Assembly (NCBI GenBank): GCA_017935825.1
Contig: JAGBGW010000246.1
Coordinates: 1-5,552, forward strand
Direction: 5' to 3'
DNA length: 5,552 nucleotides
Source of the DNA: Clostridia bacterium
GTDB lineage: Bacteria > Bacillota > Clostridia > Christensenellales > Maliibacteriaceae
Under the pieces are notes generated by a model, which searched no databases, had not been told where the DNA came from, and saw only the letters and a program-made list of their open reading frames with translations. The position numbers were made by a program, and so were the translations under genes. Shown here piece after piece: positions 1 to 5,250 of this stretch (position 1 is the stretch's first letter; each line of letters starts with the position of its first letter).

Positions 1-1161
1 CTCACCCACGTCGCCCTGTGCCACTTCGTTGCCGTTTTCGTCGGCGATCTTCACGGTCCAGTTGTGACCGGGGATGCCGATTGCACCGACTTTGTGAATG
101 TTTTCCACGCCAAGGTGTACACAGCCGGGGCCGATGGACTCGGAAAGGCCATAGTTGGTATCGTACTGCTGACCGGGAAAGATCTTCTGCCAGCGCTGGA
201 TCAGACTCTGGGGTACGGGCTGTGCGCCGATATGCATCAATCTCCACTGGGAAAGCTTGTAGTCGGAAAGCTTCAGCTTGCCTGCATCGATGGCATCAAG
301 GATATCCTGTGCCCAGGGCACCAGCAGCCAGACGATGGTCGCCTCTTCCTCGGAAGCGGCCTGCATGATCCATTCAGGACGAACGCCGCGAAGAAGCACA
401 GACTTTGCACCCACAAGGAAACTGCCGAGCCAGTGCATTTTAGCACCCGTATGGTACAGCGGCGGAATGCAAAGGAAGATGTCGTCATGGGTCTGGGAAT
501 GGTGCGCATTCTCGGTATAGCATGCGGACATCAGGCTGGAGTGGCTGTGCAAAATCGCCTTGGGGAAACCTGTGGTACCCGAGGAGAAGTAAATCGCCGC
601 ATCGTCATCATCGGTGACCACAACGGGAAGAGAAGATGCATCCTGATCTGCGGTCAAAGCTTCGTAGCTTTCTGCAAATGCGGGGCAGCCCTCGCCCACG
701 TAGAACATGTCGGGAACCTGTTCGCGGACGTCAGATTCGATTGCTGCCATACGGTCGATGAATTCAGGACCGAAGACGATGGCATCGCTCTGGGAAAGTT
801 CCAGACAATACTTGATCTCATCTGCGCTGTAGCGGAAGTTCATGGGAACGACGATGGTACCCGTCTTCAAGATACCGAAGTAAATGGGCAGCCACTCAAG
901 GCAGTTCATAAGCAGGATTGCCACCTTCTTGCCCTTGCCCAGACCGCGGGAAAGAAGAAGATGCGCAAAGCGATTGGCTTTTTCGTCAAATTCAAGCCAG
1001 GTCATCTGACGGCGATAGCGATCCTCGCGTCCTGTCTCGACAAGATCGTATTCCTTCCAGCCTGCGTTGTCTTTTTCGCGGGCTTCGGGGTTGACTTCGA
1101 TAAGGCTGATTTCGTCGGGGTAGAGCGCGCGGTTGCGATCCAGTACCTCAGTGATGATCAT
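1..1161 (-). CDS. AMP-forming acyl-CoA synthetase (class I adenylate-forming ligase), 3' end outside window
   Basis: The 387 visible residues are the N-terminal part of an acyl-CoA synthetase. These cytoplasmic enzymes activate a carboxylic acid with ATP to an acyl-adenylate and then transfer the acyl group to CoA. The A3 phosphate-binding motif SSGTTGFPK is at residues 193-201 and the A5 motif YGLSES at 337-342. The window ends just after the VKIADENGNEVAQGDVGE stretch, so the conserved YTGD aspartate and the C-terminal lid with its catalytic lysine are not visible. Full-length relatives have about 500-560 residues, so roughly 130-170 are missing. The frame is open to the window edge without a stop. 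The ATG at 1161 is preceded by AAAGGAG (1173-1179) at 11-nt spacing. The family call is firm. The substrate (fatty, aromatic, bile or other acid) cannot be read from this part. The gene has its own promoter and a structured leader with a terminator. Confidence 0.93.
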   Translation of the reverse strand, partial: MIITEVLDRNRALYPDEISLIEVNPEAREKDNAGWKEYDLVETGREDRYRRQMTWLEFDEKANRFAHLLLSRGLGKGKKVAILLMNCLEWLPIYFGILKTGTIVVPMNFRYSADEIKYCLELSQSDAIVFGPEFIDRMAAIESDVREQVPDMFYVGEGCPAFAESYEALTADQDASSLPVVVTDDDDAAIYFSSGTTGFPKAILHSHSSLMSACYTENAHHSQTHDDIFLCIPPLYHTGAKMHWLGSFLVGAKSVLLRGVRPEWIMQAASEEEATIVWLLVPWAQDILDAIDAGKLKLSDYKLSQWRLMHIGAQPVPQSLIQRWQKIFPGQQYDTNYGLSESIGPGCVHLGVENIHKVGAIGIPGHNWTVKIADENGNEVAQGDVGE

Positions 1162-1349
1162 GGGGTGTGTTTCTCCTTTACAAATAAAAAAATGCACGCG
1201 GCCAAAAAACACGCGTACATCCATAAAGTGCGTTCAATGACATAAAACTTCCATGCAAACCATACTACGCGTTGAAAAGCCGCTGTGATTCGAGCCATGC
1301 AACATTGCCTACCGTCTTGCCGAATCACAACACATGGCGCACCATGCAA
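1162..1349 (-). promoter_or_regulatory. structured 5' leader with attenuator architecture (candidate cis-regulatory RNA)
   Basis: About 186 nt separate the predicted transcription start (near 1348) from the synthetase ATG. Reading in the direction of transcription, there is first a small hairpin (1347-1342 with 1337-1332, loop UGCG). Next comes an 11-bp stem (1331-1321 with 1292-1282, one G-U pair) that closes a 28-nt apical region. Then comes the segment ACGCGUA (1272-1266), and finally an intrinsic terminator (1220-1186) that ends 6 nt before the Shine-Dalgarno sequence. ACGCGUA can pair perfectly over 7 bp with UACGCGU (1217-1211), which is the 5' arm of the terminator. That pairing would form a mutually exclusive antiterminator. 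I found no T-box AGGGUGGNACCGCG signature and recognised no named riboswitch class. The pairings are read directly from the sequence. The regulatory role is inferred and the ligand is unknown. Confidence 0.6.
1186..1220 (-). terminator. intrinsic terminator inside the acyl-CoA synthetase leader
   Basis: On the minus strand AUGUACGCG (1220-1212) pairs with CGCGUGCAU (1200-1192) over 9 bp, with one G-U pair and an 11-nt U-rich loop. Six further U residues follow, then AUUU. No T-run flanks the hairpin on the plus strand, so it points only towards the synthetase gene. It lies between that gene's promoter and its ribosome binding site, so it would stop transcription before the coding region. This is what is expected of an attenuator rather than an end-of-gene terminator. 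Confidence 0.72.
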
Positions 1350-1354
1350 AAACT

Positions 1355-1383
1355 ATTATAGCAGAATATATGTACATATTCAA
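1355..1383 (-). promoter_or_regulatory. sigma-A promoter of the acyl-CoA synthetase
   Basis: On the minus strand the -35 box is TTGAAT (1383-1378). A spacer of exactly 17 bp follows, then the -10 box TATAAT (1360-1355). TG lies one base upstream of the -10 box, giving an extended -10 element. Initiation is expected near 1348. The promoter lies just downstream of the aldo/keto reductase terminator, so the synthetase is a separate transcription unit. Confidence 0.85.
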
Positions 1384-1410
1384 GCAAAATAATCAGCACT
1401 TTAAAGCGTG

Positions 1411-1448
1411 AAAGAAAAAGCTTCCCCCATCGGAATGGGAGAAGCCTT
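1411..1448 (-). terminator. intrinsic terminator of the aldo/keto reductase
   Basis: An imperfect stem of about 13 bp (1418-1430 with 1435-1448, one bulged base and one G-U pair) closes on the 4-nt loop 1431-1434. On the minus strand it is followed by TTTTTCTTT. It starts about 12 nt after the reductase stop codon. An A/T-rich flank is also present on the other side, but no plus-strand gene reads into it. Confidence 0.85.
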
Positions 1449-1460
1449 CTTATTTTGCAA

Positions 1461-2294
1461 TTACAGAGTCAGTGCAAATTCATCGGGGTTGGGGCCGCAG
1501 CGGGTGTGTGCCACGGTAAGAGCATCGATAGCTGCCATCTGCTCTGTGGTCAGCTCAAAGTCAAAGATGTTTGCGTTGGTGATGACGCGCTCGGGCTTGG
1601 AGGAGCGAGGAAGCGGACGGCGGCCATGCTGCACATGCCAGCGCAGGATGATCTGACCGGTGTCCTTGCCGTAGATTTCAGCAAGCTCTTTGATCACAGG
1701 CTTTTCCAGCACTTCGCTGCCGCGCATCAGGGGGCTCCATGCCTCGATCTGGATCTTGTTTTCTTTGCAGAAATCCTCGGTTTCCTTCTGCAGAAGGAAG
1801 GGATGGGACTCGATCTGGTCGATGACGGGAACAACGCCAAATGCATCAATCAGGGTTTCCAGATGGTGTTTCAGGAAGTTGGAAACGCCAACGGAGCGGA
1901 TGCGGCCTTCCTGCTGGAGCTTCAGGAATGCTTCCCAAGTGGGCAGGAACAGTTCAGGAGTGCCGGGCCAATGGATCAGGTACAGGTCAAGGTAGTCAAG
2001 GCCAAGACGATCCATGCTCTCGTCAAATGCCTTAAGGGTGGATTCATAGCCGCGGTGGGGATTGTGCAGCTTGGTGGTGACAAACAGCTTTTCACGTGCA
2101 ACGCCGCTGTCGCGGATTGCTTCGCCAACTGCTTCTTCGTTGTTGTAAGCGGTTGCGGTATCGATGCTGGTGTAGCCGCCGTCGATAGCTGCACGCACTG
2201 CGTTGTAGCAGACGTCGTGCTCGATCAATTTGAAGGTACCAAAGCCGATCTGGGGAATTTTGTAACCGTCATGAAGGTCATAGGTAGGGAACAT
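1461..2294 (-). CDS. aldo/keto reductase, AKR5-like
   Basis: A complete 277-residue NAD(P)H-dependent oxidoreductase of the aldo/keto reductase superfamily, a cytoplasmic (beta/alpha)8 barrel that reduces aldehydes and ketones to alcohols. The catalytic tetrad is present as D45, Y50, K75 and H108, within IDTATAY, TTKLHN and LIHWP. Also visible are GVSNF (136-140), the DQIESHP stretch (159-165) and the cofactor phosphate-binding segment PLPRSSKPERV (227-237). In that segment arginine replaces the usual lysine of the K-S motif. The C-terminal RCGPNPDEF is typical of the 2,5-diketogluconate reductase/YvgN-type branch, and the length is normal. I chose ATG 2294 because AGGAGG stands 7 nt before it and the protein then opens with the family's usual N-terminus. 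The open frame runs on to 2444, but that extension would cross the promoter. The gene is monocistronic, with its own promoter and terminator. The physiological substrate is unknown. Confidence 0.95.
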   Translation of the reverse strand: MFPTYDLHDGYKIPQIGFGTFKLIEHDVCYNAVRAAIDGGYTSIDTATAYNNEEAVGEAIRDSGVAREKLFVTTKLHNPHRGYESTLKAFDESMDRLGLDYLDLYLIHWPGTPELFLPTWEAFLKLQQEGRIRSVGVSNFLKHHLETLIDAFGVVPVIDQIESHPFLLQKETEDFCKENKIQIEAWSPLMRGSEVLEKPVIKELAEIYGKDTGQIILRWHVQHGRRPLPRSSKPERVITNANIFDFELTTEQMAAIDALTVAHTRCGPNPDEFALTL

Positions 2295-2330
2295 TGTATT
2301 TCCTCCTTTTTTCAAAAACTTATTAAGGGA

Positions 2331-2359
2331 ATTATATCCCCTTTTCCCCCGTCGTGCAA
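2331..2359 (-). promoter_or_regulatory. sigma-A promoter of the aldo/keto reductase
   Basis: The minus strand has TTGCAC (2359-2354), a 17-bp spacer and TATAAT (2336-2331). Transcription would start near 2324, giving a leader of about 30 nt that contains the AGGAGG site. The spacer is unusually purine-rich on this strand (GGGGG, AAAA, GGGG). No operator-like inverted repeat overlaps the boxes. Confidence 0.85.
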
Positions 2360-2420
2360 CATTTGCAAAAAAGTATACAGTTTGCTGCATGGTTTGTGAA
2401 GTGCTGTGCACACTACCAAT

Positions 2421-3260
2421 ATGGATGAAAAAAGTATGCTGCAAAAACAGGCGGAAGAGCTTCTGCTGAAAGAAAAAGTACGGGGCAAGACCAAGGCTGC
2501 ACAGGCAATTGACAAAGTGCTTGGGACGGCTTTGCTTGCGCTGGTGTTTTATGCAGGCATATTTCGGCTGACGAAAACACGGGTGGTCAGTTTGATGCTC
2601 TGCATCCTTCTGACGGCGATGGTTGTCAGTGTCATCCGCATGGTGAAACGTGAGAGAAACAGGCGGTATCTGAAAGATAAGCTGTTACAGTTGGAACACA
2701 AAGTGCGGATGGAAAAGCTGTTTTTCGCCGATCAGAAGACATTTTGGGGTATACTTCTCCCCTTTTTGGAGCAAGTGGACGTAAAACTTGATGAGAAGCT
2801 GAAAACGGCTTTGTGGAAGGGAGAACGTCTCCCCTTTCATGTACTGTACGTTTTGCCCGATGAGAAGGTGGAATTGCGTGATCTGGTGTCGCTGCATGGA
2901 AAAAGCGGGATCGTGTTTGTTACGGGCAGGTGCTCCGAGGAGATCATCGCGTTTTTGGAGAAACTTAGGTTTCGGCTTGTGCTTGACACAACGCATCCAC
3001 TGCTTGAAGCGAGTATTCCCGTCAAAGAAGAAGAAATTTATCGGCATGTGATCGAGCATGCACCGAAACACACACGGGCAAGGGTGAAGAAGTCACTGCT
3101 GTTTTCCCCTGCTCATACCAAGCGGTACATACTTTGTGGGGTGTATTTGCTGGTCAGTTCCATGTTTATGCTCTACCCCATGTATTACCGCATCAGTGCG
3201 TGTGTGTTGTTTGCACTGGCGGCAGGGTGTTTTGTCGGCAGGAGGAAAGAGGTTTTGTAG
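2421..3260 (+). CDS. hypothetical membrane protein, four predicted transmembrane helices
   Basis: I do not recognise the family. With the ATG at 2421 the product has 279 residues. Two hydrophobic segments lie near the N-terminus (about 33-48 and 55-72). A charged central domain of about 160 residues (76-234) follows, then two more hydrophobic segments (236-254 and 258-272) and the basic tail GRRKEVL. The run KRERNRR directly after the second helix suggests by the positive-inside rule that the N-terminus, the central domain and the C-terminus are all cytoplasmic. The central domain starts with a helical basic stretch and includes an alpha/beta-like strand GIVFVTG near 167-173. No catalytic motif is evident. 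The start is uncertain: GTG 2406 and ATG 2436 are in frame, an in-frame TGA at 2397-2399 limits the upstream side, and none of the three has a good Shine-Dalgarno sequence. The gene is divergent from the reductase. I see no confident promoter for it. Confidence 0.75.
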   Translation: MDEKSMLQKQAEELLLKEKVRGKTKAAQAIDKVLGTALLALVFYAGIFRLTKTRVVSLMLCILLTAMVVSVIRMVKRERNRRYLKDKLLQLEHKVRMEKLFFADQKTFWGILLPFLEQVDVKLDEKLKTALWKGERLPFHVLYVLPDEKVELRDLVSLHGKSGIVFVTGRCSEEIIAFLEKLRFRLVLDTTHPLLEASIPVKEEEIYRHVIEHAPKHTRARVKKSLLFSPAHTKRYILCGVYLLVSSMFMLYPMYYRISACVLFALAAGCFVGRRKEVL

Positions 3261-3312
3261 ACTCCTTCCGTCAAAACCTCCGGTTTTGCCATCTTCCTTG
3301 GAGAGGAAGGCT
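3261..3312. repeat. REP-like palindromic element after the membrane-protein gene
   Basis: It begins immediately after the TAG stop codon. A perfect hairpin, CAAAACC (3272-3278) with GGTTTTG (3282-3288) on a 3-nt loop, is followed by a second hairpin, CTTCCT (3293-3298) with AGGAAG (3304-3309). CCTTCC (3264-3269) can also pair with GGAAGG (3305-3310) to close the whole unit. There is no U-tract, so it is a poor intrinsic terminator, although it may stabilise the 3' end of the mRNA. The layout resembles dispersed intergenic repeats that I know from Clostridia. Copy number cannot be judged from this window. Confidence 0.6.
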
Positions 3313-3335
3313 TGCTGTAACAAACATTTATCGAT

Positions 3336-3393
3336 AAGTTTTACGACAATATAATTCAAGCTTTCAGGGCTGTCGTGACGCCAGCCCCTACGA
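3336..3393. repeat. intergenic palindromic repeat, copy 1
   Basis: This 58-bp unit recurs at 3512-3570 with one single-base indel and a few substitutions. Both copies share an A/T-rich left part (AAGTTTT, then ATATAATTCAAGC) and a right part with the arms GGGCTG and CAGCCC around a short variable loop, ending in CCTACGA. No open reading frame or transposase is associated. This suggests a non-autonomous dispersed element of the kind frequent between genes in Clostridia. Confidence 0.75.
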
Positions 3394-3456
3394 GGGATTG
3401 ATATGATTATGATGCAGTGCGTTAGCTTTCTTCTGTGCAAAGATGTTTTTAAATTA

Positions 3457-3487
3457 GAGATCCTTCGACTTCGCTCAGGATGACATG
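3457..3487. repeat. short palindromic element of a second type
   Basis: ATCCT (3460-3464) and AGGAT (3477-3481) flank a C/T/G-rich core with TCGACTTCGCTC. The pattern resembles a short dispersed intergenic repeat that I recall from many bacterial genomes, including Clostridia. Only one copy is in the window, so the repeat status rests on that recollection and is unproven here. The sequence from 3394 to 3456 holds nothing I can assign. Confidence 0.45.
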
Positions 3488-3511
3488 GTAACGAAATGTG
3501 GTACAGAATTT

Positions 3512-3570
3512 AAGTTTTGCAACAGATATAATTCAAGCATTCAGGGCTGTCGAGTCGCCAGCCCCTACGA
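3512..3570. repeat. intergenic palindromic repeat, copy 2
   Basis: This is the second copy of the element at 3336-3393, in the same orientation and one base longer. The stem GGGCTG/CAGCCC and an inner CG/CG pair are conserved, while the central triplet differs (TGA in copy 1, AGT here). It ends 16 bp before the terminator hairpin of the yhbY operon. Confidence 0.75.
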
Positions 3571-3586
3571 TACAAAAACTACATAG

Positions 3587-3615
3587 AAAAAGGACGTGCA
3601 TACACACGTCCTTTT
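3587..3615 (-). terminator. intrinsic terminator of the nth-obg-yhbY operon
   Basis: A perfect 11-bp stem, AAAAGGACGTG (3588-3598) with CACGTCCTTTT (3605-3615), closes on a 6-nt loop. On the minus strand it is followed by a short T-run, and on the plus strand the second arm runs into TTTTGTTTTT. It may therefore act in both directions, ending yhbY transcription from the right and any read-through from the membrane-protein gene on the left. Confidence 0.88.
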
Positions 3616-3624
3616 GTTTTTCAT

Positions 3625-3924
3625 TTATCTGGGCAGCTGGATTTTGCGCTTTTCGGGCTGGCGGGCACGGCGGTAGATGACGAACTTTCTGCCGATGCAC
3701 TGGACACCGTCCGCATGGACTGCTTCGCAAAGTGCGTCGCACATGGAACGGGTGTCGATATCAACGCTCTTTTGGATGGAGCACTTGATCAGCTCGCGGG
3801 CTGCAAGGGCATCGTCTGCCTGCTGGATGACCTGCTCGGTGATGCCTGCATAGCCGATGTAAAGAATGGGATCCATGGTCTGTGCCAAAGAGCGCAGATA
3901 GGCACGCTGGGAAGATGTACGCAT
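3625..3924 (-). CDS. yhbY: YhbY-family CRM-domain RNA-binding protein
   Basis: A complete 99-residue single-domain protein of the CRM (chloroplast RNA splicing and ribosome maturation) family. In E. coli YhbY associates with pre-50S ribosomal particles. Recognisable features are QRAYLRSLAQ near the N-terminus, the GxxG loop in YIGYAGIT (about 22-29), the AARELIKCSI segment, VQCIGRKFVIYRRAR and the terminal KIQLPR. The GxxG loop reads GYAG where many Firmicutes have GKGG, so the two glycines are kept. Length matches the family (about 97). AAGGAG lies 9 nt before the ATG. Only 18 bp separate it from the obg stop, and the ribosome binding site sits in that gap, so the two genes are almost certainly co-transcribed. 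The obg-yhbY pairing fits a shared role in large-subunit assembly. Confidence 0.95.
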   Translation of the reverse strand: MRTSSQRAYLRSLAQTMDPILYIGYAGITEQVIQQADDALAARELIKCSIQKSVDIDTRSMCDALCEAVHADGVQCIGRKFVIYRRARQPEKRKIQLPR

Positions 3925-3942
3925 GTGTTGTTTCTCCTTATT

Positions 3943-5217
3943 TTACGGAATATATTCAAATTCGACATCGAGCAGGCGCACCATATCGCCTTCTTCAATG
4001 CCCAGGTCTTCCAGTGCATCGATGATGCCGCTTTCACGCAGTACATGCTGGAAGAAGTTCATGGACTGTTCGTCGTTGGGGTCGATGCGGCGACCAAGCT
4101 TGTTGATCAGACCGCCCGTGACATGGTAGATGCCCGTGGACTTGTCCAGCGTAACTTCGTATTCGTTCTCGTTTTCAAACTGGGTGATCTCCTCTTCCAC
4201 ATGGTATGCTTCGGGAGCAGGCAGTTCTGCCACGACCTGTGCCACGCGATAGAGCAGTTCCTTCAAACCTTCGCGGGTGACGGCGGAGATGCCGTAAAGT
4301 TCCACATCGGTGCCTTTCAGCTTTTCCTGCAGGCGGCGGAAGTTTTCCTGACCTTCGGGCACGTCCAGCTTGTTGGCAACGACAATCTGCTTCTTTGCCG
4401 CAAGGATGGGAGAGAAATTCTCCAGCTCTGCATTGATGACATCGTAGTCATCCAAAGGATCGCGGCCGTCAAAGCCTGTCATATCGATCAGGTGAAGAAG
4501 CATTCTGGTGCGCTCGATATGACGAAGGAAGTCGTGGCCAAGACCCACGCCCTCATGTGCACCTTCGATAATGCCGGGGATGTCGGCGATGACGAAGCTG
4601 TTATCCTCACCCATGGACACAACGCCGAAGTTAGGCTGCAGCGTTGTGAAGGGATAGGCTGCAATTTTGGGACGAGCCGCAGTGGTTGCGGAAAGGAAGG
4701 TGGATTTGCCTGCGTTGGGATAGCCGACAAGACCCACGTCTGCGATGGACTGCAGTTCAAGAAGCACTTCGTGTTCCACGGTGCGTTCGCCATCCAGCGC
4801 AAAATCGGGAGAGCGGCGCGTGGGCGTTGCAAAATGCACATTGCCCCAGCCGCCTTTGCCGCCGCGAAGAAGGACTTTCTCTTCCCCTTCACGGAACAGG
4901 TCAAGCAGCACGTTGCCGTTATCTTTATTTCTGATAACGGTACCTACGGGCACGCGGATGACAAGGTCTTCCCCGTCTGCACCGCGCTTGTTTCTGCCCT
5001 GACCGTTTTCACCGGGCTTGGCACGATAGGCGCGCTGATAACGGAAGTCCTGCAGGGTGCGAAGACGGGAGTCGGCAACGAAGATAATGCTGCCGCCGAG
5101 GCCGCCGTCACCGCCGTCGGGGCCGCCGCGGGGCACGTATTTTTCACGACGGAACGAAGCACAGCCGTTGCCGCCATTGCCTGCCTTTACAATAATTGTT
5201 GCGTGGTCGATAAACAT
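3943..5217 (-). CDS. obg: GTPase Obg/CgtA
   Basis: A complete 424-residue Obg GTPase, an essential protein that binds the 50S subunit and links ribosome assembly to growth and stress state. Residues 1-158 form the glycine-rich Obg fold (for example FRREKYVPRGGPDGGDGG at 22-39). The G domain follows, with G1 GYPNAGKS (165-172), switch threonines in PFTT (189-192), G3 DIPG (212-215), G4 NKLD (282-285) and G5 SA (311-312). From about 345 to the end lies the OCT domain typical of Gram-positive Obg, with the signature MNFFQHVLRESGIIDALEDLG split across it. Length agrees with B. subtilis Obg (about 428). I chose ATG 5217 because MFIDHA is the canonical start. An in-frame GTG at 5226 lies too close to the GAAAGAG site (5229-5235), which suits the ATG. 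The gene follows nth by 33 bp and precedes yhbY. Confidence 0.97.
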   Translation of the reverse strand: MFIDHATIIVKAGNGGNGCASFRREKYVPRGGPDGGDGGLGGSIIFVADSRLRTLQDFRYQRAYRAKPGENGQGRNKRGADGEDLVIRVPVGTVIRNKDNGNVLLDLFREGEEKVLLRGGKGGWGNVHFATPTRRSPDFALDGERTVEHEVLLELQSIADVGLVGYPNAGKSTFLSATTAARPKIAAYPFTTLQPNFGVVSMGEDNSFVIADIPGIIEGAHEGVGLGHDFLRHIERTRMLLHLIDMTGFDGRDPLDDYDVINAELENFSPILAAKKQIVVANKLDVPEGQENFRRLQEKLKGTDVELYGISAVTREGLKELLYRVAQVVAELPAPEAYHVEEEITQFENENEYEVTLDKSTGIYHVTGGLINKLGRRIDPNDEQSMNFFQHVLRESGIIDALEDLGIEEGDMVRLLDVEFEYIP

Positions 5218-5250
5218 GTATATCACATCTCTTTCAATTGAAGTGGGAAT

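Noticed and set aside
64..1245. Long plus-strand open frame (393 codons) opposite the acyl-CoA synthetase
   Set aside because: It is the antisense shadow of a gene with clear A3 and A5 motifs. Its own translation shows no family features and no ribosome binding site.
1162..1349. T-box or other named riboswitch in the synthetase leader
   Set aside because: The T-box AGGGUGGNACCGCG signature is absent and no core of a riboswitch class I know could be found. Only the generic attenuator layout is supported.
1455..2399. Plus-strand open frame (314 codons) opposite the aldo/keto reductase
   Set aside because: It is antisense to a complete enzyme with an intact catalytic tetrad, promoter and terminator, and it has no recognisable domain.
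2295..2444. N-terminal extension of the aldo/keto reductase by 50 residues
   Set aside because: The extension would cover the gene's own -10 and -35 boxes and the AGGAGG site, and family members start at the downstream ATG.
3093..3440. Minus-strand open frame of 115 codons across the end of the membrane-protein gene and the repeats
   Set aside because: It overlaps a better-supported plus-strand gene and reads through palindromic repeats. There is no ribosome binding site or coding character.
3261..3624. CRISPR array or insertion sequence in the repeat-rich intergenic region
   Set aside because: There are only two same-type units, with no regular spacers, no transposase and no terminal inverted repeats around a coding core.
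3715..5241. Plus-strand open frame (508 codons) opposite yhbY and obg
   Set aside because: It spans two well-identified minus-strand genes and the gap between them. It is explained by codon bias in those genes.
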